Positions 37,082 through 46,085 are shown, numbered from the stretch's first letter. The stretch is 64,000 bases of DNA from Actinoallomurus liliacearum (GCF_039542035.1 NZ_BAABHJ010000004.1:36252-100251); one strand, 5' to 3'. Notes: generated by a model not told the origin, from the sequence alone. Numbers and translations are program-made.

Positions 37082-37675
37082 ATGACGCCTGAGCGGTTCC
37101 ACCTGCTGTTCGTCTGTACCGCGAACATCTGCCGGTCGCCGATCGCGGCCGAACTGACCCGGCTTAAGATCCGCACGACCGGACGGTCCGACGGGTCGCG
37201 CCTCGCCGTGAGCAGCGCCGGCACTCGCGGACGCGACGGGGCCGCGATGGATCCGCGCGCCGTCGCGCTGCTGCGGTCCCTCGGCGGGGACACGGCGGGG
37301 TTCTCCGCCCGGGCCGTCACCGCCGCCGTGGCGGCAACGGCCGACCTGGTCCTCACCGCCGAGCGCCGGCACCTGGAGGCCGTCGTCGCGTGCCGGCCGG
37401 CGTCTCATTCCAGGGTGTTCACGATCCTGGAGTTCGCGCGACTCGTCGACCGCCTCGACGCGGGCCGGCTCACCGGCACCTGCGTCGTCTCCCGGGCCGT
37501 GTCGCTGGTACGGGAGGCCGCCCGCACGCGCGGCCTGACCCCGCCCGGCGCGGCCGGCGCCGATGACATCCCTGACCCCTACCAGCGCTCGGACGGGGAG
37601 TACCGCGCCTGCGCCACGGCGATCGACCGGGCCCTCGATCGGCCGCTCCGGTACATCCTGTCCGAGCCGGCGTGA
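37082..37675 (+). CDS. Low-molecular-weight protein-tyrosine phosphatase (Wzb-like)
   Basis: This 197 aa protein has the P-loop VCTANICRS (Cys12, Arg18) and the general-acid loop DDIPDPYQRS. It also has the SAGTRGRDGAAMDPRA region conserved in arsenate reductase-like phosphatases. It is longer than classical Wzb (about 150 aa) owing to an insertion around residues 105-160. It most likely dephosphorylates the BY-kinase encoded at 16257. GTG 37079 directly precedes ATG 37082; the ATG is used. Confidence 0.85.
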   Translation: MTPERFHLLFVCTANICRSPIAAELTRLKIRTTGRSDGSRLAVSSAGTRGRDGAAMDPRAVALLRSLGGDTAGFSARAVTAAVAATADLVLTAERRHLEAVVACRPASHSRVFTILEFARLVDRLDAGRLTGTCVVSRAVSLVREAARTRGLTPPGAAGADDIPDPYQRSDGEYRACATAIDRALDRPLRYILSEPA

Positions 37676-37796
37676 TCTCTGGGGGTTACGCGGGCGATAT
37701 CCCGCGCCGTCCGATTCATCGGGTGGCGCGCGGCGTCCATTCCGCTTTCTTTAGCGAAGCCGGATCGTTCGTAAAGCGAGCAACGGAGAGGTACGT

Positions 37797-37808
37797 AAGT
37801 GATCACTT
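37797..37808. promoter_or_regulatory. Perfect 12-bp palindrome upstream of GT4/epimerase operon
   Basis: AAGTGATCACTT is a perfect palindrome 17 bp before the GT4 ATG, in an AT-rich stretch (TTCTTTAGCG, TTCGTAAAGC) that probably contains the promoter. Position and symmetry suggest an operator; the regulator is unknown. Confidence 0.4.
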
Positions 37809-37825
37809 TAGGTGCCGGGGGGCGC

Positions 37826-39007
37826 ATGGTGGTGGACGATCGGATCAGAGTAATGCGGGTCATCACCCGGATGAACGTCGGCGGCCCGGCACTCCAGGCG
37901 GTGGAGCTGATGCGCGGCCTCGACCCCGGGCTCTTCGACCAGCGTCTGTACACGGGGACCGTCGAACCGGGCGAGGCGGACCACCTCGACCTTCGCGGCG
38001 CCGACGTCACCCCGAACCGGATACCGGCCCTCGGACGTACGGTGCGGCCGGGCGACGACGCCCGCGCCATCGCCGCACTGGTCACCGAGATGCGTCGGTA
38101 CCGGCCGCACATCGTGCACACCCATACCGCCAAGGCCGGCCTGCTGGGCCGGGCCGCCGCCGTACTGACACGCGTGCCCACGCGCGTGCACACGTACCAC
38201 GGTCACCTGCTGCACGGCTATTTCTCGCCCGCCAAGACCCGGCTCGTGGTGACGGCCGAGCGGGCCGCGGCCGCGATGACGGACCGGCTCGTCGCGGTCG
38301 GCGCCCGCGTCCGCGACGAGCTCATCGCCGCCGGGATCGGCGGTCCCGAGCAGTACGCCGTGGTGCCGCCGGGCACCTCGCTCGGCCCGCTCCCCGGCCG
38401 CGCCGAGGCCCGGCTCGAGCTGGGGATCCCCGTCGACGGCCCGGTCGTGGCGTACGTCGGCCGGCTGACGAGGATCAAGCGGCCGGACCGGCTGGTGGCG
38501 GTGGCGCGCCAGGTCCGCCGCCTCCACCCCGAGGTGCGGTTCGTCATCGCCGGCGGCGGTGACGCCATGCCGGCGACGGAGGCCGCCGCCCGGACCTTCG
38601 GCGGCATGTGCACCATGCTGGGCTGGCGCGCCGACGTCGAGACCGTCTACGCGGCGGCCGACCTGGTGATCCTCACGTCCGACAACGAGGGCATGCCGGT
38701 CTCGCTCATCGAGGCCGGGATGGCCGGACTGCCCTGCGTCGCGACGCAGGTGGGCAGCGTCGCGGAGGTGGTGCGGGACGGGGAGACCGGGCTGCTCGCC
38801 CGACGCGACACGCACGAGCTCACCCGGCACATCGTGCGGCTGCTCGAGGACGAGCCGCTGCGCCGCAAGATGGGCGACGAGGCGCGGGCGTGGACGACGA
38901 CGCGGTTCGGCCCGGAGCGGCTGGTGTCCGACATCGCCGAGATCTACGCGTCGATCGCCGAGGCGTGGGGCCGGCGGCCGGCGCGGGCCGAGGAGGCCGC
39001 CCGGTGA
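37826..39007 (+). CDS. GT4-family glycosyltransferase
   Basis: This 393 aa GT-B enzyme begins MRVITRMNVGGPALQAVELM. It has the HTHTAKAGLLGR and HTYHGHLLHGYFS acceptor-side motifs typical of EpsD/PglA-type enzymes, and the donor domain has YVGRLTRIKRPDRLV and NEGMPVSLIEAGMAGLPCVA. It overlaps the epimerase gene by GTGA. ATG 37826 follows a G-rich site; an upstream GTG at 37799 lies inside the palindrome and is less likely. Confidence 0.88.
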   Translation: MVVDDRIRVMRVITRMNVGGPALQAVELMRGLDPGLFDQRLYTGTVEPGEADHLDLRGADVTPNRIPALGRTVRPGDDARAIAALVTEMRRYRPHIVHTHTAKAGLLGRAAAVLTRVPTRVHTYHGHLLHGYFSPAKTRLVVTAERAAAAMTDRLVAVGARVRDELIAAGIGGPEQYAVVPPGTSLGPLPGRAEARLELGIPVDGPVVAYVGRLTRIKRPDRLVAVARQVRRLHPEVRFVIAGGGDAMPATEAAARTFGGMCTMLGWRADVETVYAAADLVILTSDNEGMPVSLIEAGMAGLPCVATQVGSVAEVVRDGETGLLARRDTHELTRHIVRLLEDEPLRRKMGDEARAWTTTRFGPERLVSDIAEIYASIAEAWGRRPARAEEAAR

Positions 39008-39960
39008 AGGTCGTGGTCACCGGCGGCGCCGGCTTCATCGGCGCCAACCTGTGCCGGGAGCTCATGGCCCGGCCGGGCATCGACGAGGTCGTCGCCCTCG
39101 ACGACCTCAGCACCGGCCGGGTGGACAACCTCGAGGGTTCCGGGGCGGACCTCGTCGAGGGCAGCATCCTCGACCAGGGGCTCGTCTCTGACGTCCTGGC
39201 CGACGCGGACGCGGTCGTGCACCTCGCCGCGCGCCCGTCGATCCCGCGTTCGCTGGCGGCTCCGGTGGCGAGTCACGCCGCCAACGCCACCGGCACGCTC
39301 CTGCTTCTCGAGGCGTGCCGTCGGCGCTCCGTCCACGTCGTCGCCGCCTCGTCCTCCTCGGTCTACGGCGGAGTACCGGACCTGCCCAAGCACGAGGACC
39401 TGCCCACGCGTCCGCTCAGCCCCTACGGAGCGAGCAAACTCGCCGCCGAGGCGTACGTCCTGGCGTACGGCGCCAGCTTCGGCCTTCCGGTCCTGGCTCT
39501 CCGCTTCTTCAACGTGTACGGCCCCCTGCAGCCCGCGGACCACGCGTACGCGGCCGTGGTCCCGGCCTTCATCGACGGCGCATTACGCGGCGAACCGCTG
39601 ACCGTGCACGGCGACGGTTCACAGACCCGTGACTTCACCTACGTCGGCACCGTCGTGGCGGTGCTCGCCGACTCGGTCCTCCGCGGGGTGACCAGTGCGC
39701 GGCCGGTCAACCTGGCGTTCGGCACGCGAGTGTCGATCCTCGAACTGACAGGGCGGCTGTCCGCCGTGCTGGGACGGCCGGTCGAGGTCGTCCACGTTCC
39801 GCCGCGCCCGGGAGACGTCCACGACTCACAGGCCGCCGACGGCCGGCTGCGCCGCCTCTTCCCCGGCATCGAGGCGGTGCCGCTGGAGACGGGACTCGAG
39901 CGGACGGTCGCGTGGTTCCGCGACCGGCCGGTCCACCTCCAGGACCCTACGGCCCGCTGA
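39004..39960 (+). CDS. NAD-dependent nucleotide-sugar epimerase (UDP-glucose 4-epimerase-like)
   Basis: This 318 aa extended SDR has TGGAGFIGANL, HLAARPSIPRS, ASSSSVYGG, YGASKLAAE (catalytic Tyr and Lys) and RFFNVYGPLQ, the layout of UDP-hexose 4-epimerases. The GTG start overlaps the preceding GT4 stop (GTGA), so the pair is probably co-translated and the epimerase may make that GT's donor. Exact sugar unknown. Confidence 0.85.
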   Translation: MKVVVTGGAGFIGANLCRELMARPGIDEVVALDDLSTGRVDNLEGSGADLVEGSILDQGLVSDVLADADAVVHLAARPSIPRSLAAPVASHAANATGTLLLLEACRRRSVHVVAASSSSVYGGVPDLPKHEDLPTRPLSPYGASKLAAEAYVLAYGASFGLPVLALRFFNVYGPLQPADHAYAAVVPAFIDGALRGEPLTVHGDGSQTRDFTYVGTVVAVLADSVLRGVTSARPVNLAFGTRVSILELTGRLSAVLGRPVEVVHVPPRPGDVHDSQAADGRLRRLFPGIEAVPLETGLERTVAWFRDRPVHLQDPTAR

Positions 39961-40070
39961 CGTGCCGGACCGATGAACGCGTCCTCGGGACGCGCGCGGC
40001 GATCCGGCGGCGCCGGTCCACTCCCAGGTCCCGCGGCCCGTCGGGCCGTACGCGCGGAGCGGTACGACGG

Positions 40071-41039
40071 TCAGACGGGGCCGGCCCCCACGGCGGGCAC
40101 CGGCGCGAGCCGGCGGCGGGGCGGCATGGGCACCCGGTCGAGGTCGCGCGCGACGACGATGTCGCCGTCGAACGCGGCGGCCGCCTCCTCGGCGAACCTC
40201 GGCTGCTCCGCCGCGGGATACCGCTCGGAGAAGTGCGTCAGGACGAGACGGCGGACCCCCGCCGCGGCCGCGATCGCGCCCGCCTGCGCCGCGGTCAGGT
40301 GCCCGTACTCGTCCGCCAGGCGGGCGTCCGCGTCGAGGAACGTGGACTCGATCACCAGGAGGTCGGCGCCCGCGGCGAGCGGTGCGATCGCGTCGCAGAC
40401 ACGGGTGTCCATCACGAACGCCGCCTTCTGGCCGGGACGCGGGACGGCGCACTCCTCGAGCGTGACCGTACGGCCGCTCGGCGCCGTCACCGCCCCCTCG
40501 CGCTGCAGGGTCCCGACGAGCGGTCCGGTCACGCCGTGGGCGGCCAGCCGCTCCGGCAGCATGGTGACGCCGTCCGGCTCCTCGATCCGGTAGCCGTACG
40601 ACTCGACCCCGTGCGACAGGCGACGCGCGGTGAGCGTGAACGGCGCCCCGGGCAGGTCGATCCGGACCTCGCCGCCGGCGATCGGCTCCTCGTCGATGAC
40701 CTCGGTGTCGGCGAAGACCGCCGCATGCCGGAGTCGTCGCCAGTACTCCGCGCCGCTCGCGGGGAAGACCGCGCGGACGCGGTGGGCGACGCCGTCCCGG
40801 GCGATGCGCTGGACCACCCCGGGCACGCCGAGGCAGTGGTCGCCGTGGAAGTGGGTGAGGCACAGGCAGGTGATGTCGTTCGCGCTCACGCCGGCGTGCA
40901 GCATCTGCCGCTGGGTGCCCTCCCCCGGGTCGAAGAGGATGCCGTGTCCGTCCCAGCGCAACAGGTAGCCGTTGTGGTTCCGGGCCCGGGTCGGCACGGC
41001 GCTGGCCGTGCCGAGAACGACGAGATCGCGCGTTGACAT
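40071..41039 (-). CDS. rnz: Ribonuclease Z (tRNase Z, 3' tRNA processing)
   Basis: This 322 aa metallo-beta-lactamase-fold protein has THFHGDHCLG (HxHxDH), DPGEGTQRQM, VMDTR, ESTFLD and LTHFSERYP, all conserved in RNase Z. It removes 3' trailers from tRNA precursors. Start ATG 41039 gives the standard MSTRDLVVLGTAS N-terminus. It is a housekeeping gene embedded in the polysaccharide locus, on the opposite strand to its neighbours. Confidence 0.93.
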   Translation of the reverse strand: MSTRDLVVLGTASAVPTRARNHNGYLLRWDGHGILFDPGEGTQRQMLHAGVSANDITCLCLTHFHGDHCLGVPGVVQRIARDGVAHRVRAVFPASGAEYWRRLRHAAVFADTEVIDEEPIAGGEVRIDLPGAPFTLTARRLSHGVESYGYRIEEPDGVTMLPERLAAHGVTGPLVGTLQREGAVTAPSGRTVTLEECAVPRPGQKAAFVMDTRVCDAIAPLAAGADLLVIESTFLDADARLADEYGHLTAAQAGAIAAAAGVRRLVLTHFSERYPAAEQPRFAEEAAAAFDGDIVVARDLDRVPMPPRRRLAPVPAVGAGPV

Positions 41040-41199
41040 GGTCCCATCATGCTCCCGACGAGGGGACGCGTCGCTGGACGGCGACCGGTGGGACCGGTCG
41101 GACCCCACCAGGGCGGGGAGCGTGTCGATCACCGGCCCGATCGGACATCACGCTTAGCATTCGAATGTTGACCATGGGTGACGATCTCGGTGAGGTGCG

Positions 41200-42486
41200 A
41201 TGGACCAGCCACGAGACGATCGAGCGGTCGAATGGGACCTCGCCGTGATCGGACTCGGCTACGTGGGGATGCCGATCGTCCGCGAGGTATCGCGCAGTGG
41301 AATGCGCGTGGTCGGAGTGGACGTCGACCAGCGTCGCGTCGACGGCCTGAACGCGGGCGTCTCCCACGTCGACGACGTCTCCGACGAGGAGGTCGCGGGC
41401 CTGCTCGCCCGGGGATTCCACGCGACGACCGATCCGCGGGTGCTGGCCGGGGCGGGCACGGCGATCATCTGTGTGCCCACGCCGCTCGACGGCGACCGGC
41501 GGCCCGATCTCGGCGCCGTCACCGGCGCGGCCGAGATGGTGGCCGGGCGGCTGCGGCCCGGCACCCTGGTCGTCCTGGAGTCGACCACCTGGCCGGGGAC
41601 GACGGAGGAGGTCGTCCGGCCGCTGTTGGAGAAGAGCGGGCTGAGCGCGGGCATCGACTTCCACCTCGCCTACTCACCGGAGCGCATCGACCCGGGCAAC
41701 CCGGTCTTCGGCCTGCGCAACACCCCGAAGGTCGTCGGCGGCCTGACGCCCGCCTGTCTCGACCGGGCCGTGTCGTTCTACGGCAAGTTCGTCGAGCGGG
41801 TCGTGCCCGTCCGCGGCACCCGCGAGGCCGAGATGGCCAAACTGCTGGAGAACACCTACCGCCAGGTCAACATCGGCCTGGTCAACGAGATCGCGATGTT
41901 CTGCGACGAACTCGGCGTCGACGTCTGGGAGACGATCTCGGCGGCGGCCACCAAACCGTTCGGCTACGAGGCGTTCCGGCCGGGCCCCGGTGTCGGCGGG
42001 CACTGCATCCCGATCGACCCGAGCTACCTGTCGCACCGGGTGCGGCGGCTCGGGTACCAGTTCCAGTTCGCCGAGCTCGCGCAGCAGATCAACGATCGGA
42101 TGCCCGCGTACGTCGCCGAACGCGCCGCTCGGCTGCTGCACCGCTACCACCACTGCGTCAACGGGGCGACGATCGTGCTGCTCGGCGTCACCTACAAGCC
42201 CGACGTCGCCGACGACCGGGAGTCGCCGGCCCGGCCGCTCGCCCGGCGCCTGCACGCCTCCGGGGCGAAGGTCCACTACGTCGATCCGCTGGTCGACGAC
42301 TGGACGGTCGAGGGCGTCGAGGTCGTCCGGCGGCGCGACCTCGAGACGGCACTGGGGGCGGCCGACCTCGCGATCCTGCTCCAGCCCCACCGCGCCTTCG
42401 ACCTCGACCTGGTCGCCGCCCGGGCCCGCCTGCTGCTGGACACCCGCGGCGTGCTGCCGGTCTCGGACCACGTGGAGCGGCTCTGA
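41200..42486 (+). CDS. UDP-sugar 6-dehydrogenase (WecC/WbpA-like)
   Basis: This 428 aa UDP-glucose/GDP-mannose dehydrogenase family protein has an N-terminal NAD Rossmann motif (AVIGLGYVGMP), STTWPGTTEE, and LLENTYRQVNIGLVNE. The catalytic Cys269 lies in GPGVGGHCIPIDP, and a C-terminal UDP-binding domain has GVTYKPDVADDRES. The sequence style is closer to UDP-N-acetylhexosamine 6-dehydrogenases than to UDP-glucose dehydrogenase. It would supply a uronic acid sugar for the glycan, a possible substrate of the AsnB-like amidotransferase. Confidence 0.85.
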   Translation: MDQPRDDRAVEWDLAVIGLGYVGMPIVREVSRSGMRVVGVDVDQRRVDGLNAGVSHVDDVSDEEVAGLLARGFHATTDPRVLAGAGTAIICVPTPLDGDRRPDLGAVTGAAEMVAGRLRPGTLVVLESTTWPGTTEEVVRPLLEKSGLSAGIDFHLAYSPERIDPGNPVFGLRNTPKVVGGLTPACLDRAVSFYGKFVERVVPVRGTREAEMAKLLENTYRQVNIGLVNEIAMFCDELGVDVWETISAAATKPFGYEAFRPGPGVGGHCIPIDPSYLSHRVRRLGYQFQFAELAQQINDRMPAYVAERAARLLHRYHHCVNGATIVLLGVTYKPDVADDRESPARPLARRLHASGAKVHYVDPLVDDWTVEGVEVVRRRDLETALGAADLAILLQPHRAFDLDLVAARARLLLDTRGVLPVSDHVERL

Positions 42487-42571
42487 CCGGCCGTCGAGCC
42501 ACCCTGGGCGGCCGAGGCGGGCGACCGGAGCGGCCGCGACGACGCGGCGGCCAGGATGACCGCGGAAACGC

Positions 42572-42603
42572 GGCGGGTGCCGCGCCGGACGCCGGCACCC
42601 GCC
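42572..42603. terminator. 10-bp hairpin between convergent genes
   Basis: Arms GGCGGGTGCC and GGCACCCGCC enclose 12 bases. It lies between the UDP-sugar dehydrogenase and the convergent repeat-protein gene and could serve both. Confidence 0.5.
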
Positions 42604-42672
42604 CGTGATGTCTGCCACCGCGGCGGCCGTCGGTTACGCCTAAGGCGGCGAGACCGGACGCCGCGCACCGTG

Positions 42673-43524
42673 TTAACGCCGAGTGATGCTCATGCGGATC
42701 ACGGGGCGCTGCGATTTCTGCGGCTTGCGGACGTTCTGCGCGCCCTCGCCCCGGCGCGGGCTCTGGGCGAGTTGGTCGCCCTCACCGCGCTGTGCGCCCT
42801 CACCCCGGTACGGACTCTGAGTGAGTTGGTCACCCTCGCCCTGTCGCGCGTCCTCACCCCGGCGCGGCTCCTGCGCGAACTGGACGTTCTCCCCTCGGCG
42901 CGGGCTCTGCGCGAACTGGTCGCCCTCACCCCGACGCGGGCTCTGCGCGAACTGATCGCCCTCACCCCGACGCGGACCCTGCGCGAACTGGACGTTCTCC
43001 CCTCGGCGCGGGCTCTGCGCGAACTGATCGCCCTCACCCCGGCGCGAGCCATGCGCGGATTGCGCGCCCTCGGTCCTGCGCGGGTGGTGACCGGCCCGCC
43101 GTCCCTTGTGGGCCTCGCCCGCCCCGCCCCGCCGGCCGTGGCGGCGCCGTGGGCTCCTGGTCTCGCCCCCGGACTCACGGACGTCCCTGTCTCGAATGAC
43201 GTGTGGGTGATTATCCAGGTTTACGTCGTCCGGGCTGGCCTTGTCATCTTGGGCTGATTGGCTCTTGGGCGGAAGGAACCGGCCGACGCTCTCCGTGCAA
43301 TCGCTCGCGTATTCGCGAGGCATGCCCTCGCAGTAGGCGCTGACAGCGGCCGATCCCCGGTTGTTCGGCTGCGCCCCGCGCGCCGCCTCGGCCGGCGTCG
43401 CCGCGGCCGCGGCGACCGCGAGACCGCTGAACGCCATGACCGCGGCCAGAGCCAGCGGACGCAGTCTGATGGTCGCTTCAGCCGGTCGTTGCTTATGGCA
43501 GTACGTCAATTTCGACACCTTCAT
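42673..43524 (-). CDS. Secreted 12-residue-repeat protein, highly charged, unknown function
   Basis: No known family is recognised. The 283 aa product has a signal peptide (LRPLALAAVMAFSGLAVAAA, cleavage near PAEAA) and a short two-Cys region (SAYCEGM, ASDCTES). A basic linker follows, then at least seven copies of a 12-residue unit resembling RRGEGDQFAQSP or RRGENVQFAQGP, some with six-residue insertions. In DNA the period is 36 bp, with phase-perfect copies starting at 42871, 42907, 42943, 42979 and 43015 on the plus strand. The repeats are polar and predicted disordered. It could be a matrix or cell-wall-associated protein. ATG 43524 (AGG adjacent) is chosen; ATG 43548 is possible. Confidence 0.6.
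   Translation of the reverse strand: MKVSKLTYCHKQRPAEATIRLRPLALAAVMAFSGLAVAAAAATPAEAARGAQPNNRGSAAVSAYCEGMPREYASDCTESVGRFLPPKSQSAQDDKASPDDVNLDNHPHVIRDRDVRESGGETRSPRRRHGRRGGAGEAHKGRRAGHHPRRTEGAQSAHGSRRGEGDQFAQSPRRGENVQFAQGPRRGEGDQFAQSPRRGEGDQFAQSPRRGENVQFAQEPRRGEDARQGEGDQLTQSPYRGEGAQRGEGDQLAQSPRRGEGAQNVRKPQKSQRPVIRMSITRR
42740..43060. repeat. 36-bp coding tandem repeat array
   Basis: These are direct tandem copies of a 36 bp unit encoding the 12-residue motif, with shared CTGCGCGAACTG words spaced exactly 36 bp apart on the plus strand. Outer copies are diverged or carry 18 bp insertions. There are no spacers, so it is not a CRISPR array. Confidence 0.85.
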
Positions 43525-43777
43525 CCTGACGAGTATCCGGCTTTTCATGCCGTAATGGAGCTGACGAGATTAGGGATACCCGTCTCGCCGTCCAACGGGA
43601 CATATACCGGGTTAATGATCGAGCAATACCGCCTCCGCCTCACGCAGAATAAACGGCATTTCCGGAAGCCCGCCAAGTATCCGACCGCGAGGCACTTTTC
43701 GGTGTCATGCAATCGCCGAGCCGAGGCGACGTGCCGCGCGAGCACGGTGTCCGCGCGGGGGACGGCCCGGCCGAGGG

Positions 43778-44437
43778 TCAGCGGGTTCGCCAGGTGTACT
43801 GGTGCTCGGGACGGCCGGTGCTGCCGTACCGCAGGGTGACGCGGACCCGTCCGGACTGGGCGAGCGATGCCAGGTAGCGCTGCGCGGTGGCGCGGGAGAT
43901 GCCCACCTCGTCGGAGATCTCGGCGGCCGACCGCGGCACGCCGGCGCGCTGCAGCGCCTCGGCGACGAGGCGGGCGGTGACCGACGACTGGCCCTTCACC
44001 GCCCGGCCCTCGGGGCGCGGCACCGTGTGCAGGGCTCGGACGGCGCGGTCCACGTCGGCCTGGCCGAGTTCACCGGCCGCCGCCAGGTGTTCCCGGTAGC
44101 GGGCGTACGCCTGCAGCCGCTGTCCCAGCTCCTCCGCGGTGAACGGTTTGATGAGGTAGTGCAGCGCGCCGTGGGAGAACGCCGTGCGCACGGAGTGCGG
44201 GTCGGTCGCCGCGGTGGCCATGATGACGTCGGCCTCGAGCTCCGGCAGCAGGGACAGCCCCGACTCGTCCGGCAGGTAGACGTCGAGGAGCACCAGGTCG
44301 ACCCCTGCCGCGCCGGCGCGGGCGTCGGCGGCGGTGTGCGCCCGCCCGGCGACGCGGAAGCCGGGGACCAGTTCGACGAACCCGGCGTGGATCTGCGCCA
44401 CCCGGAAGTCATCGTCGACGACCAGCACCTCGATCAC
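43778..44437 (-). CDS. CitB/DcuR-type response regulator
   Basis: This 219 aa protein has a receiver domain with VDDDFRVAQIHAGFV, phosphoacceptor Asp in LVLLDVYLPDESG, and IKPF. A C-terminal winged-type helix-turn-helix (SAAEISDEVGISRATAQRYLASL) matches the DcuR/CitB family that pairs with CitA/DcuS kinases. Its GTG start overlaps the kinase stop (GTGA), so both are made together. Confidence 0.9.
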   Translation of the reverse strand: MIEVLVVDDDFRVAQIHAGFVELVPGFRVAGRAHTAADARAGAAGVDLVLLDVYLPDESGLSLLPELEADVIMATAATDPHSVRTAFSHGALHYLIKPFTAEELGQRLQAYARYREHLAAAGELGQADVDRAVRALHTVPRPEGRAVKGQSSVTARLVAEALQRAGVPRSAAEISDEVGISRATAQRYLASLAQSGRVRVTLRYGSTGRPEHQYTWRTR

Positions 44438-46029
44438 TGCAACACCTCCGGGAGGCTCGCCACGAAGACGGCGCCCTGGCCGCCGGGTTCCGGGTCGGCG
44501 ATGCCGACGTCGCCGCCCCGCGCGCGGGCCGCCTGCCGGGCGAGGGCGAGGCCGAGCCCGCGCGGCCGGCCGTCCTCGGATCGGCGGGTGGACACGCCCT
44601 CGCGGAAGACGGCCTCTCTGAGCTCCTCCCGCACGCCTTCGCCGGAGTCCGCGACGGTGACGTGGAGGTCGGTGCCGTCGCCGAGCAGTTCGACCTCCAC
44701 CCGCGCCGGGCGGCACGTGCCGAGCCGTGCCGCCTCGATGGCGTTCTCGACGAGGTTGCCGAGCACGGTGGTCACGTCCAGCGGGTCGACGACCCGGCCG
44801 GGCACCCAGCTCGTCTCGGCGATCTCCAGGGCGACGCCCTTCTCCGTCGCGACGGCAGCCTTGGCGGCGAGGAACGCCCGGAGGTAGGGATCGGGAAGGT
44901 TGTCCGGCGGCGCCTCGCGGGCCTCCGGGACCTCGGCGAGGGCCTGGATGTAGCCGGCCGCCTCCTCGTAGTGCCCGAGCCGGAGGAGTCCGGACAGCGT
45001 GTGCATGCGGTTGGCGTACTCGTGCCGCTGCGCGCGCAGCGCGTCGAACAGCGCGCGCACCGCGTCGAGTTCCCGGGCGAGGGACTCGACGTCCGTGCGG
45101 TCCCGCAGCGTGATCACCGTGCCGAGCAGGCGCCCGTCGTGCCGGACCTCCCGCCGGTTGACGACCAGGACGCGCTCGCCGGCGACGACGAACAGGTTGT
45201 GCGCCTCCTCCTTGCCGTCGAGCACCGACCTCAGCCGGCCGCGTACGGGCAGTTCGGTGACCGGCTCGCCGCGGGCCGGGGTGACGCCCAGCAGCCGCGC
45301 CGCCTCGGCGTTGCAGGCGGTGACCCGGTTGGCCGCGTCCACCGCGAGCACCCCCTCATTGATGCCGTGGAGGACCGCCGCGCGTTCCTGCACCAGCTCG
45401 GCCAGCTCGTACGGCTCGAGGCCCAGTGTCTGGCGTTTGAGGCGGCGCCCGATCGCGAACGACGCGACCACGCCCAGCGCGACGGCGGCCGCGGCGAACA
45501 GGGCGGCGACGGCCATCGTGCGGTGCACCCGCCGGTCGATCTCCCCGGCGTCGATGCCCACGCTCACCTCGCCGACGAGGTCGCCCCGCTGGTCGTACAG
45601 CGGGACCTTCCCGCGTGCGGACAGGCCGAGGGTGCCGCGCTCGATCACCCTCACCTCCCGGCCGGACAGCGGGGCCGAGGGGTCGGTGCTGACCCGCTTG
45701 CCGATGAGCGCGCGGGTCGGATGGGAGAGGCGGATGCCGTTCCGGTCGGTGACGACGACGAACAGCGCGCCGGTGGCCCGCCGGACCCGCTCGGCCCGGC
45801 TCTGCACGACGCCGTTCGGGTCGCCGCCGGTCGCCACCGTGTCGCCGATCAACGGATCGGCCGCGACCGAACGGGCCACGGTGAGGGCCCGCCAGGCGTA
45901 CTGGTTGCGCAGCTCGTCGCGCTGCATCCACGCGGCCAGGGAGTACCCGGTCAGGGCGACGAGCACCACGACGCTGATCTGCAGGATCAGAACCTGGTGC
46001 GCGAAGCGGATCCGGATACGGGAGGACAT
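44434..46029 (-). CDS. CitA/DcuS-type sensor histidine kinase
   Basis: This 531 aa kinase has TM1 at about residues 10-34, an extracytoplasmic PDC-like sensor domain to about 168, and TM2 at about 170-194. A cytoplasmic PAS domain (GINEGVLAVDAANRVTACN) and the DcuS-type dimerisation box RAQRHEYANRMHTLSGLL follow. The ATPase blocks are NLVENAIEA, VADSGEGV and RGLGLALARQ. The family usually senses citrate or C4-dicarboxylates. Start ATG 46029 opens directly before TM1. It is divergent from an ABC importer, its likely target. Confidence 0.9.
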   Translation of the reverse strand: MSSRIRIRFAHQVLILQISVVVLVALTGYSLAAWMQRDELRNQYAWRALTVARSVAADPLIGDTVATGGDPNGVVQSRAERVRRATGALFVVVTDRNGIRLSHPTRALIGKRVSTDPSAPLSGREVRVIERGTLGLSARGKVPLYDQRGDLVGEVSVGIDAGEIDRRVHRTMAVAALFAAAAVALGVVASFAIGRRLKRQTLGLEPYELAELVQERAAVLHGINEGVLAVDAANRVTACNAEAARLLGVTPARGEPVTELPVRGRLRSVLDGKEEAHNLFVVAGERVLVVNRREVRHDGRLLGTVITLRDRTDVESLARELDAVRALFDALRAQRHEYANRMHTLSGLLRLGHYEEAAGYIQALAEVPEAREAPPDNLPDPYLRAFLAAKAAVATEKGVALEIAETSWVPGRVVDPLDVTTVLGNLVENAIEAARLGTCRPARVEVELLGDGTDLHVTVADSGEGVREELREAVFREGVSTRRSEDGRPRGLGLALARQAARARGGDVGIADPEPGGQGAVFVASLPEVLQ

Positions 46030-46085
46030 CAACGTGCACACTAGCCCTAAGCAGGCCTGCTTCCGCCGAATCGGGTGAGCACAAT

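Noticed and set aside
42740..43060. 36-bp direct repeats resembling a CRISPR array
   Set aside because: Units are contiguous with no unique spacers, in frame with a secreted protein, and no cas genes are present.
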